From NCBI RefSeq assembly GCF_026130175.1, contig NZ_JAIGNI010000034.1:1-63075 (forward strand): DNA of 63,075 bases. The letters are read 5' to 3'. The position numbers and the translations under genes are program-made. Positions 1 to 8,009 of this stretch are shown in pieces. Within the stretch, counting starts at the first letter, position 1. Each line of letters begins with the position of its first letter. The notes beneath the pieces are model-generated. The model was not told where the DNA came from. It made no database searches and saw nothing but the letters and a program-made list of their open reading frames with translations. This DNA comes from Lyngbya sp. CCAP 1446/10 (GTDB lineage: Bacteria; Cyanobacteriota; Cyanobacteriia; Cyanobacteriales; Microcoleaceae).

Positions 1-124
1 AGAGTTATCAAAAAACCCGTTTCAAAATTTAAATCTAAAAAAGTTAAACACAGAGGTACTGGCATAAAAATGAATCCTCCTGTTTTTGTAATTTTAAATC
101 CTCCCAAGCCTTAAGTAAACCGTA
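1..124. other. AT-rich sequence replacing the 5' part of clpX
   Basis: No coding sequence is recognised. The stretch is AT-rich, carries two similar short blocks (aatcctcc at about 71-78 and 99-106) and ends abruptly where clpX coding begins. I saw no group II intron domain V and no intein-like C-terminus. Confidence 0.4.
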
Positions 125-514
125 TTGAAATATGGGATGATTCCAGAGTTTATCGGGCGGGTGCCGGTGGCTGCGGTTTTAGATCCGCTGGATGAGGCGA
201 CGCTGATGGCGATTTTGACTGAGCCGCGCAATGCTTTGGTGAAGCAGTACCAAAAGCTGCTAAAGATGGATAGTGTGCAGTTGGATTTTGAGTCGGATGC
301 AATTCGGGCGATCGCCCAGGAAGCCTACCGCCGCAAAACTGGAGCGCGGGCGCTGCGGGGAATTGTCGAAGAGTTGATGTTGGATGTGATGTACGAGTTG
401 CCGTCGCGCAAGGATGTGACGCGGTGTACGATTACTAAGGAAATGGTCGAGAAGCGATCGACTGCCGAATTGTTAGTCCTTCCGTCTTCGCTACCAAAAC
501 CAGAATCTGCCTAA
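125..514 (+). pseudogene. clpX: ClpX C-terminal fragment (ATP-dependent Clp protease ATPase)
   Basis: Encodes only the last ~129 residues of the AAA+ unfoldase that feeds ClpP. The visible part starts at the [12 protein letters not shown] box (sensor-1/C-domain side) and runs through the sensor-2 segment ([11 protein letters not shown]) to a normal-looking C-terminus. A full ClpX is about 440 residues, so the zinc-binding domain and Walker A/B motifs are missing. In this frame a TAA lies at 116-118, just before the ClpX similarity begins, and the preceding ~118 bases show no ClpX coding in any frame. The TTG listed as start is therefore only the first possible codon. Either the gene was cut by a rearrangement or element insertion, or the sequence end is an assembly join. 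Identity of the fragment is very secure; its state is inferred. Confidence 0.85.
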
Positions 515-592
515 AAGCATCGGTTTTCAGGATAGCAATTTTACCATACAAAATTGTAAAAGTCCTGATCATCAAATTTTCGGACGGGCAAG

Positions 593-1426
593 ATGCACAT
601 TCCACAAGAAAAAAAGTTTTTGTGCGATGGGAATCCTGCCCGTCTTAATTATTTTTGCCAGAAATCAATGGAATCTCGCATTCAAGCATACCTGCGCTTT
701 GCCGCCAGCCAGCAGCGCGACACCGAGCGCATCGGGCCCTTCCTCGCTACCTTCAGCCCCCACAGCGCCAACCCTTATCTCAACTATGCGATTCCCGAAG
801 ACGGTGCCGCACCCTCCCTCGCCGATGTCAACGCGCTAATCGCTGCATACTCTGGGCGTGGGCGACAGCCACGTTTGGAATATTTCACGAAACTAGCGCC
901 CGCTGTCGAAGAAGCCCTGATATCCGCCGGTTTCACCGTTGAGGGACGCTTACCGCTGATGATTTGCACTCCGGGCTCGGAGAAAATGCTTCCCATTCCG
1001 CCCGAAATCGAGCTAATTCTGCCAGTTTCCGATGACGAACTTTTGGGTACTGTGGCTGCACAAAATGAGGCTTACGGAGAGGCTGCACCCACCGCTGAAG
1101 ATGTTGACAGTCTTCGGCAAAGTCTGGCGGCGGGTGGCATTGCGGTACTCGCCCGCGTCGCAGCAACGGGCGAACCTGCTGGCGCTGGAGTCTGCACGCC
1201 CCCGAAAAATCAAACGACGGAAATCGCGGGAATTGGTGTGCGCCCTTCTTTTCGGCGGCGGGGTGTCGCAGGGGCTTTGACGGCGCGGTTGTTGCGAGAG
1301 GCTTTTGATGCGGGTGTTGAGGTGGCTTTTTTGATGACGCTACAGGAGGAGGAATTTCGAGTTTACACTAGGGCGGGATTGTCGGCGATTGGCGAAATCT
1401 TGCACATTTCGCTGCCGCCCCAGTAG
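593..1426 (+). CDS. GNAT-family N-acetyltransferase
   Basis: A cytosolic acyl-CoA-dependent acetyltransferase of the GNAT superfamily; substrate unknown. The C-terminal ~150 residues carry the fold. Motif A is GIGVRPSFRRRGVAGAL, whose R-R-x-G-x-A loop binds the CoA pyrophosphate, followed by a helix and the YTRAGL segment typical of motif B. The N-terminal ~120 residues are a family-specific extension. An in-frame ATG at 668 (MESRIQAYLRFAA) looks the better start, because the 25 residues before it are not protein-like. It lies between clpX and dnaX and converges on dnaX with only four bases between the stops. Confidence 0.8.
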   Translation: MHIPQEKKFLCDGNPARLNYFCQKSMESRIQAYLRFAASQQRDTERIGPFLATFSPHSANPYLNYAIPEDGAAPSLADVNALIAAYSGRGRQPRLEYFTKLAPAVEEALISAGFTVEGRLPLMICTPGSEKMLPIPPEIELILPVSDDELLGTVAAQNEAYGEAAPTAEDVDSLRQSLAAGGIAVLARVAATGEPAGAGVCTPPKNQTTEIAGIGVRPSFRRRGVAGALTARLLREAFDAGVEVAFLMTLQEEEFRVYTRAGLSAIGEILHISLPPQ

Positions 1427-1430
1427 AAAT

Positions 1431-3482
1431 TTACCAACCCATAAAATCATCCCCATCAACCTCAGCAGATAACTCAGGAAAATCCGGTTCAGATTCCAAT
1501 CTAAAAGTTTCCGACTCCCAAATTTCTAAATCATCCGACAAATCGACTACTTGTCCCTCAAACATCTCAGCCCATTGTTTACTCGTATTCGCGACAGATT
1601 GAGCATCAGCCCGCACCGCTACAGCTTGAGTATTTAACTTATTCTGAGAGTCTGTAGAAATGTTTGTCTGCCGCAGCGGTTCAGAAACATTTGGTAGCTT
1701 GGTGGCGGTATTTTCAGGCGTCCAGGATGTTGTTTGCTCTGTTGCTCCGTTCCCCAAAAAATCATCGGAAATCTCAGAAGCCGCCGAGTTCTGCAAGTGT
1801 TGATTCGCATCAATAACAGAAGCAGAATTTCTAGGATTTTCGGCAACAAGTCCGTGAGAATTTGGTAAATCGCGGGAACTATTAATTTCAGCGGGATTTG
1901 TCACTCCCACTTTTACTGTGACTTGACGGTTGAAAACTTGCACAAAAGCTTCTTCAAGATTAGCTACTTTGTCTTTAACCATCTTGAGCAACGGCTGGGA
2001 ACTAATCTTAACATAAGCACTATCATTGCTAAAAATTACTAGCTGTCCGTGTTGGCGGAGTAGCGATTGAGTCCCGTTGGGTCGCACGCGATCAAGTACC
2101 TGTTCCCACACTCTATCTAAATCAATTTCGCTACCTGAATTAGTTGGTGAATAATTTGTTGGATTCGTTTCAGCAGTTGGTATAGGTGCGGAAATCGGTG
2201 CGGCAGGTGTGCTTTCTGTGCGATCGGCAATAGGTTGCGAAGTTGGATGTTGATTTTGAGGTTTGGCTGCCGGAGGCTGTTCGATATCAGTTGTGGAACT
2301 CCCCCCCTTAGCAAGGGGGGGTTGGGGGGGGTGAATTTGGGATTGAGCAATATTTCTACCTGGTTCGGCTGTTGGTTGTGGCTGAGTTCTAATGGCTGAG
2401 GGCAATAATCCCAACAGGGTCACTTCCAGCCACAATCGCGGCTGAGTGGTGTTTTTAATTTGCACTTCGTGGGTTTGCAAGTGTTTTTGACCTGCTAAAA
2501 TTAACTCGGCATCCCAATTGCGGGCAAAATTGCATAGTTTTTCCCAAGTCGCGGCTGTTAAAGCGACTAAATCTGAGCGTTTTGGTGCTGCTTTGGCTAT
2601 GAGCAAATCTCGGTAAAAGCTGGCGAGACTTTGCAGCACGATTAGCGGTTCCCTGCCACGATCCATTAGGTGACGGGTCATGTCTATTAATGCTGTAGAG
2701 TCATCGTTTGCGATCGCTTGCAGCAGTTCCATTAAGTCGTTTTCGGGGACTGCGCCGACTAAATCCCAAACTTTTTCTACTGTTATTTGACCGGGAAATA
2801 AGCTGAGTTGGTCTAGCAAGCTTTCGGCGTCTCGCAGTCCTCCTTGAGCAATTTGACCAACCATTTGTATTGCATCGCTGGCAATGTTGATGTTTTCTAA
2901 TTGGGCAATTTTGTGCAAGTGGGCGGTCATTGAGTCGAGGGGAATCCGGCGGAAGTCGAATTTTTGGCAGCGTGAGATGATGGTTGGTAAGACTCTTTGA
3001 GGGTCGGTTGTGGCGAGGACGAATACGACGCGATCTGGTGGTTCTTCTAAGGTTTTTAATAAGGCATTAAATGCCTGGTTGCTGAGCATATGAACTTCGT
3101 CGATTACATATACTTTATAGCGACACTGTACGGGGGCAAATTGCGCTCGTTCGATCAAGTCCCGGATGTTGTCTACTCCGGTGTTGCTGGCCGCGTCGAT
3201 TTCGATGACATCTAGGGTGGAACCTCTGGCAATTTCTTGGCAAACGTTGCATTTGCCGCAGGGTGTTGGGGTGGGAACGCCGGTAGAAATACAGTTGAGG
3301 GATTTGGCGAAAATTCTGGCGCTGGAGGTTTTGCCGGTGCCTCTGGGGCCGGTAAATAGATATGCTGGTGCTATGCGCTGTTGCAGGATGGCGCTGGTTA
3401 GGGTTTGGGCGATCGCCTCTTGACCGACTAATTCGGCAAATGTCTGAGGGCGGTATTTGTGGTGGAGGGGTTCGTAGGTCAC
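1431..3482 (-). CDS. dnaX: DNA polymerase III subunits gamma/tau
   Basis: Clamp-loader ATPase of the replisome. The N-terminal ~360 residues are the AAA+ and collar domains: Walker A GPRGTGKT at 45-52, a zinc module with Cys64, Cys75, Cys78 and Cys81, Walker B VIDEVH near 126-131, and sensor 1 (LATTDPQRVLPTIISRC). The rest is a low-complexity linker and a tau-like tail, giving 683 residues. Unlike some cyanobacterial homologues, no intein interrupts it. A dispersed G/C palindrome sits in frame in the linker and is translated as PPQPPLAKGG around residue 385. The gene stands alone on this strand; the start MTYEPLHHKYRPQTF is the usual DnaX N-terminus. Confidence 0.96.
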   Translation of the reverse strand: MTYEPLHHKYRPQTFAELVGQEAIAQTLTSAILQQRIAPAYLFTGPRGTGKTSSARIFAKSLNCISTGVPTPTPCGKCNVCQEIARGSTLDVIEIDAASNTGVDNIRDLIERAQFAPVQCRYKVYVIDEVHMLSNQAFNALLKTLEEPPDRVVFVLATTDPQRVLPTIISRCQKFDFRRIPLDSMTAHLHKIAQLENINIASDAIQMVGQIAQGGLRDAESLLDQLSLFPGQITVEKVWDLVGAVPENDLMELLQAIANDDSTALIDMTRHLMDRGREPLIVLQSLASFYRDLLIAKAAPKRSDLVALTAATWEKLCNFARNWDAELILAGQKHLQTHEVQIKNTTQPRLWLEVTLLGLLPSAIRTQPQPTAEPGRNIAQSQIHPPQPPLAKGGSSTTDIEQPPAAKPQNQHPTSQPIADRTESTPAAPISAPIPTAETNPTNYSPTNSGSEIDLDRVWEQVLDRVRPNGTQSLLRQHGQLVIFSNDSAYVKISSQPLLKMVKDKVANLEEAFVQVFNRQVTVKVGVTNPAEINSSRDLPNSHGLVAENPRNSASVIDANQHLQNSAASEISDDFLGNGATEQTTSWTPENTATKLPNVSEPLRQTNISTDSQNKLNTQAVAVRADAQSVANTSKQWAEMFEGQVVDLSDDLEIWESETFRLESEPDFPELSAEVDGDDFMGW
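2299..2340. repeat. Dispersed CCCCCCTTAGCAAGGGGGG palindrome inside dnaX
   Basis: A palindromic core (C7-TT-AGC-AA-G7, about 2302-2322) followed by TT and a second G8 run. This resembles intergenic palindromes I know from filamentous cyanobacteria, but here it is translated inside the DnaX linker without breaking the frame. Confidence 0.7.
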
Positions 3483-4024
3483 GATCGAATATTGGTGGTA
3501 TTAGCTGTAATCTTAGCTAAGGACACGTTGTTCGATCGCAAAGAGAGTTCGACTCTCACAGCCAGCCGCCCGGTGGACTGGCAGGGCGGGAGCGATCGAA
3601 CAGTAGCAATTAGCACCCCAGCGAGAGTCCGCCCCTCGATCGTCCGGGTGATGGGTTGTTCGGAGAGAAGTGTTTTTTGCGATCGATCGCAGAGTTACTA
3701 TTAGTTTATGTGTATCTACTGTTCTTTTGCCTAGAAACGGAGCTCGCCGAACCAACATTTTTTTGACTTATATTGGTATAATCTATCACAGACAATTCAC
3801 CATTTCTTTTTGCCAGTGCCAGCGCGGGATTTTCCGATATTTCGGGAACTTGCTTGCAGTTAAAGATCGAGTATTAATTAGAGGGTGCGTCTTCGAGTTG
3901 CAGAAATCCAGTTGTATCAAGATGGTGGTGGAATGATGTCAATGTTGGTCGATCGAGTTGCACTGCCAGCTCTACTCTGGAGTCCTGTATAAATATAGCG
4001 TCAAAATTTACCCTTTAAAAGCCC
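3483..4024. other. Intergenic region upstream of dnaX, no gene recognised
   Basis: About 540 bases between divergent genes. It has several GATCG motifs and short imperfect palindromes (e.g. GAGAGTTCGACTCTC near 3542-3556) but no open frame with protein-like composition and no tRNA that I can fold. It presumably contains the dnaX promoter and that of the following plus-strand gene. Confidence 0.5.
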
Positions 4025-4936
4025 ATGTCAACCCAAATCATCCTTGTAGAACCAAGGTTGGCAGTAGCCTCTCCCAAACCCAAACAGGCTAAACATTCCG
4101 GTTTAGCCTCAGATCAAATCTTGATGGGAGCGTCGGGATTACTGTTGTTATTGCTTGTCGGTTTAGCTGTGTTTAGCAAGCTAAAAATGGACAGTTTGAG
4201 CAAGAAACTAAACTTTGAGGAATTCAGAAATCGAGAACTCCAGAAAAAATACAAGATGGCTCTGGAAACTCTGTCAAAGATGGAGAAAAATCCCGACCTC
4301 ATCCACTCGCGAGACTTTAATTTAGACTACCTGAGAATGCGGATGGCGGAAGAAGTTTTTCACTTTGCCATTGTGAACCAAATTAAAGTAAAAGTCAAAG
4401 ATAAAATTAGTATTGCCCTGCGTCCGACTCAGAGTAGTGTAGGAGACAAAAGTGGGAATGCGGGCAGTGGCAGACAAGTGGATTCGATGTTTGATATCGA
4501 ATACGAAACTGGCGATCCGGCAGTAAAAATAGAAAAGCGAGTGCTGTTTCGGATTCAAATTAAGCTGATGAAACTGCCGACTCAGGCAACATCGGCAACA
4601 ATTAATCAAATTATTGACTGTTTGGAAACTTACCTTAGTCCTTCCGACGATCACGACAGTTGGCAGCCGACAATTCAAGGTCGCATCGTTCACATTGAGT
4701 GGGATCAAAAAGCAAAGCCAACGCCGATGTTGGTGCTGGAACAGTCAAATGAAGGGGTGAATGTCACCTTTAGGACTACTAGAGCGGCCGCGGGCAGACC
4801 AGGGAATGAAAATGATAGTGCGTTGGCCGCTGTTAAGGGTTCAAAAGTAACGAAAGGTACGACAAAGATGCCCGGTAAAAGTTCATCTAAGAGTTCTACA
4901 AAGACAGGGGTGAAGCGCCCTAGTTCCCGCAAATAA
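4025..4936 (+). CDS. Uncharacterised single-pass membrane protein
   Basis: I do not recognise a named family. The 303-residue protein has a ~35-residue cytosolic N-terminus, one strong membrane helix (about residues 34-51, GASGLLLLLLVGLAVF), a charged probable coiled coil (about 55-90) and a soluble domain (about 100-240) of mixed alpha/beta character. The tail is basic and rich in Ser, Lys and Thr (about 250-303) and probably disordered. Length and composition indicate a real gene. It is monocistronic, upstream of and convergent with devA. Confidence 0.7.
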   Translation: MSTQIILVEPRLAVASPKPKQAKHSGLASDQILMGASGLLLLLLVGLAVFSKLKMDSLSKKLNFEEFRNRELQKKYKMALETLSKMEKNPDLIHSRDFNLDYLRMRMAEEVFHFAIVNQIKVKVKDKISIALRPTQSSVGDKSGNAGSGRQVDSMFDIEYETGDPAVKIEKRVLFRIQIKLMKLPTQATSATINQIIDCLETYLSPSDDHDSWQPTIQGRIVHIEWDQKAKPTPMLVLEQSNEGVNVTFRTTRAAAGRPGNENDSALAAVKGSKVTKGTTKMPGKSSSKSSTKTGVKRPSSRK

Positions 4937-4953
4937 GTTGATGTTAATTAACG

Positions 4954-5676
4954 TTATTTGCCGGAAAGAACGCCGGTTGTGGCGGTTGTGGCTGTGTCTT
5001 GTGCGAGGTGGCCGTCTTCCATGTGAATAATGCGATCGGCTATATCTAAAATGCGGTTGTCGTGGGTGACAAGCAAAATGGTACAGTGCTGTAATGTGGC
5101 TAAACCTCGCATGATTTCTACCACATCTCGACCTGATTTGCTGTCTAGGGCTGCTGTGGGCTCGTCTGCTAATACCAATTTTGGCTGACTGACTAAAGCG
5201 CGGGCGATCGCAACTCTTTGTTTCTGTCCGCCAGAAAGACTGTCGGGGTAATAATCCATTCTGTCACCCAACCCTACAGCTTCCAACATTCCCTCTATTT
5301 TATCATTAGTTTCTTGCTCAGAAAGATGGTTGTGCAGTTCCAGAGACATTTGCACATTTTGCCGCGCTGTTAAACATTTCAGCAAATTATGAGCTTGGAA
5401 AATATAGCCGATGTCGCGGCGGACTTCTACTAATTTATTTTTCTTAGTTCCGCGCAATTCTTGGTCAAGAATTTTCAAGCTACCTTCTTGGATCGATCGC
5501 AAACCTCCAATCAAGGTTAACAATGTGGTTTTGCCAGACCCAGAAGGCCCAGTCATTAGCACAATTTCGCCCGGATCAATTTCGAGATTGATGTCAAATA
5601 ATGTCTGCTTCTGAAGTTGTCCTTCGCCGAAGGAATGATTGAGATTTTTAATTGAAACAACTGGTTTAGCGTTCAT
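4954..5676 (-). CDS. devA: DevA-like ABC transporter ATP-binding protein
   Basis: ATPase of a MacB/DevBCA-type exporter, which in heterocyst-forming cyanobacteria exports envelope glycolipids. Walker A GPSGSGKT is at residues 43-50, the signature LSGGQ at 147-151 and Walker B LVLADEPT at 167-174. I place the start at the ATG giving MNAKPVVSIKNLNHSF; the open frame extends to 5781, but the extra 35 residues are not family-like. Length (240 residues) is normal. It is the last gene of the dev operon, separated from devC by a Uma2 gene. The cargo in this species is unknown; the dev name rests on gene set and similarity. Confidence 0.85.
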   Translation of the reverse strand: MNAKPVVSIKNLNHSFGEGQLQKQTLFDINLEIDPGEIVLMTGPSGSGKTTLLTLIGGLRSIQEGSLKILDQELRGTKKNKLVEVRRDIGYIFQAHNLLKCLTARQNVQMSLELHNHLSEQETNDKIEGMLEAVGLGDRMDYYPDSLSGGQKQRVAIARALVSQPKLVLADEPTAALDSKSGRDVVEIMRGLATLQHCTILLVTHDNRILDIADRIIHMEDGHLAQDTATTATTGVLSGK

Positions 5677-5784
5677 AAATAATTGACGATCGCTCCTTGT
5701 TTTGGCATTATTTAGCGAGGAAGAGTCTCGAATGTTCGATCGCTCCCTATTCCTATCCTCAAAAAATGGAGCAACAGCCAAGGC

Positions 5785-6645
5785 TCAAATGAGATCCGGA
5801 TCGATGCCCTGCGATCGCAAATAAGCCGCCAATCGCTCTTTTTGTTCTCGTTCGCGATCGGCGCGTTGAGTCTCAGCATCGGCGCGTTGAGTCTCAGCAT
5901 CGGCGCGTTGAGTCTCGGCTTCAGCCCGCTCTCGTTCCTTTTCGGCGTGGAGGCTCTCCAGTCTAGCTCGCTCACTTCCCGTCAACAACAAATTTCCCTC
6001 GCGATCCCACCAGCGCAACCAATGTTGTGTCTGATTTTGATAGCTACCAGACCACACGCCCAACTCTATACCCATCAGGTCGATCGGGTAATGTCCGCGA
6101 TCGTTCGGTTCCAAGCGGTGATATCTAGTATTTACGCAATTGTAGACTTCTAATTCATTGGTTTGGATCTTGTAAATAGCGTAGTAGGGAATTCTGATAA
6201 TCCGCTCGTATACCCAAAACTTTCCCGGTTTCTGGTTTCCCCCGGATGGCAAAGCAGATAAAGGAGTATTGTCGAGTTCTTCTGAACCATCACCGCTAGC
6301 AAATTCGATCGCAATTAACGGCACCATATACTCGCGCCACAACACGTAGGAACGCCGATATTGCCCGTCTAAGCGGGGAGGCACGTTAGGGACGTAGAAC
6401 CAGTCAGGTGCTTCGGCTCCGCGTTCGGGAGGCTCGGTTTCGCGCCAGTAGATGCCACAATCTTGCCCGATCGCATACTGTCCGTCGGGATGCAGGTTTT
6501 GCAGTGTAATTTCTAGGGAGTCGGTGAGCAGGATGCTCTGAGGATGTTCTTGAAAGTTCTTCACAAACGTGCCGTCAGATTCTGGGAGTTGCGTGTGATC
6601 GGGAAAGGCGGGAGGCAACGCTGTGGGGTTGAAGCTTTGGGTCAT
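5785..6645 (-). CDS. Uma2-family (DUF820) putative PD-(D/E)XK endonuclease
   Basis: The middle (about residues 60-200) matches the cyanobacterial Uma2 family, including the PDWFYVPNVPP segment and the MVPLIAIEFASGDGSEE strand where the nuclease acidic residues lie. Function in vivo is unknown; the family is hugely expanded in filamentous cyanobacteria. The C-terminal ~70 residues are a highly charged helix containing three near-identical heptads (RADAETQ), encoded by 21-bp tandem repeats, then a tail ending GIDPDLI. It lies in the same orientation between devC and devA and splits that operon. Confidence 0.8.
   Translation of the reverse strand: MTQSFNPTALPPAFPDHTQLPESDGTFVKNFQEHPQSILLTDSLEITLQNLHPDGQYAIGQDCGIYWRETEPPERGAEAPDWFYVPNVPPRLDGQYRRSYVLWREYMVPLIAIEFASGDGSEELDNTPLSALPSGGNQKPGKFWVYERIIRIPYYAIYKIQTNELEVYNCVNTRYHRLEPNDRGHYPIDLMGIELGVWSGSYQNQTQHWLRWWDREGNLLLTGSERARLESLHAEKERERAEAETQRADAETQRADAETQRADREREQKERLAAYLRSQGIDPDLI
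5857..5921. repeat. 21-bp tandem repeat coding for RADAETQ heptads
   Basis: Three near-perfect 21-bp units (GCGTTGAGTCTCAGCATCG...) in the Uma2 gene, encoding a heptad coiled-coil extension. Copy number of such an array is expected to vary between strains. Confidence 0.8.
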
Positions 6646-6751
6646 AGCGCAGAACCGAGGGAGAGTGCGATCGAGATGGATGCTCTCTTAATAGCATAGC
6701 GTTATAGCGTTAGAGCCATAATTACTTAGGCAGAACTTATTGATTAATTCC

Positions 6752-7912
6752 CTAAAAAATATCTGCTGGATCGGCCGCCTGCAACTTCCTAACTGCGATC
6801 GCCCCCGACACAGAACACATAACAACTGTCATTACAAACACAGTTACAGCCTTCCCTACAGTCATATACATCGGCAAACTCGTAGCACTTCTCCCTAAAT
6901 TGTACAGCACTACAGAAATCCCAAATCCAGGCAAATAACCAAGAATTGCCAGAATCAAAGCTTCTTGAAACACCACGATCAAAAAGTAAAAATCCTTATA
7001 TCCCATCGCCTTCAACGTCGCGTATTCCGGCAAATGATCGGTAACATCAGTATAAAGAATTTGATAAACAATCACTATCCCCACGATAAATCCCATTGCC
7101 GCGCCGAGAGTGAAAATAAATCCGATTGCTGTACCTTCTTCCCAATACTTTCTCTCAAAAGCTACAAACTCTTCCTTTGAAGCAATTCGCACATCTGACG
7201 GCAAAGTTGCCCTCATTTTTTCGACAACAGCCTTCACATCCGTTCCCGGCTGCAAGTGCACAATACCGATATCAATTAAACCTTTGGTTCTCCGCGTCGC
7301 AAAAATCCGCAGAAAGTTCAAATCGCTGGTGACAATATTTCCATCAGCACTGAAAGATGCCCCTAAAGTAAATAAACCATCTACCACAATGCGGCGGTTG
7401 TCAACTTCTGTTTCAACAGGTTTTCCCTGGTTGAAATATTCCACTACTGGCCCAAATTCCGGGCGGGAAGCTTGGTCAAATAAAACCACATCGGCAATTT
7501 TGATTTTGTCCAAATTATTTTGGATTTCCGGCATATCAAAAACCGGACGAGTCGGGTCAAAACCTATGACCATCAATTGGCGGGTTTTGCCCTCGTTTGG
7601 ATCGGGATTTTTCCACAATCCAAAGCCTAGATATACCGGACTAATTTCTGTAACGCCGTTAAAACTCAAGGCTTGATACAAGCGACGCTGGGGAAAGCTT
7701 TTCATGGCTATTAAAGCCGTAGATTGGGTGCTGGTGAGGAAAATATCCCCTTTTAACTTCGCATGAAAGCTGACGGAACTTTCAAATAGTGCGTCTTTAA
7801 ATCCAAACTGCATAAACATTAGTAAATCGGCAAAACCAATCCCGGCTAGCGCGATGACTAAGCGCATTTTTTCGCGGGTTAACTGTGCCCAAGCTAGCTG
7901 TATTTTTGCCAT
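6752..7912 (-). CDS. devC: DevC-like ABC transporter permease
   Basis: Inner-membrane permease of the DevBCA exporter (MacB/FtsX-like fold). The 386 residues show one N-terminal membrane helix (about 17-38), a large periplasmic domain (about 40-255) and three C-terminal helices (about 262-285, 312-335, 350-372). The LKAMGY segment facing the ATPase precedes the third. It follows devB after ~100 bases holding a heptamer repeat. Downstream, a Uma2 gene intervenes before devA. Confidence 0.88.
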   Translation of the reverse strand: MAKIQLAWAQLTREKMRLVIALAGIGFADLLMFMQFGFKDALFESSVSFHAKLKGDIFLTSTQSTALIAMKSFPQRRLYQALSFNGVTEISPVYLGFGLWKNPDPNEGKTRQLMVIGFDPTRPVFDMPEIQNNLDKIKIADVVLFDQASRPEFGPVVEYFNQGKPVETEVDNRRIVVDGLFTLGASFSADGNIVTSDLNFLRIFATRRTKGLIDIGIVHLQPGTDVKAVVEKMRATLPSDVRIASKEEFVAFERKYWEEGTAIGFIFTLGAAMGFIVGIVIVYQILYTDVTDHLPEYATLKAMGYKDFYFLIVVFQEALILAILGYLPGFGISVVLYNLGRSATSLPMYMTVGKAVTVFVMTVVMCSVSGAIAVRKLQAADPADIF

Positions 7913-7916
7913 ATCT

Positions 7917-7951
7917 AATTAAGGAAGAAGGAAGAAGGAAGAAGGAAGAAA
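7917..7951. repeat. GGAAGAA heptamer tandem repeat between devC and devB
   Basis: About four consecutive 7-bp units (AAGGAAG) just upstream of the devC start, i.e. in the devB-devC intercistronic region. On the mRNA the repeat is pyrimidine-rich (TTCCTTC). Confidence 0.75.
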
Positions 7952-8009
7952 AAAGGAGCAAGAAACAAACAAGCAAAAACAAGGGGGTTTGATTTAAAAA
8001 TACTATTAT

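Noticed and set aside
1..124. Group II intron 3' end upstream of the clpX fragment
   Set aside because: No domain V/VI sequence or structure seen in the available 120 bases.
3540..3560. Possible tRNA T-arm (GAGAGTTCGACTCTC)
   Set aside because: Loop too short and no acceptor or anticodon arm can be folded around it.
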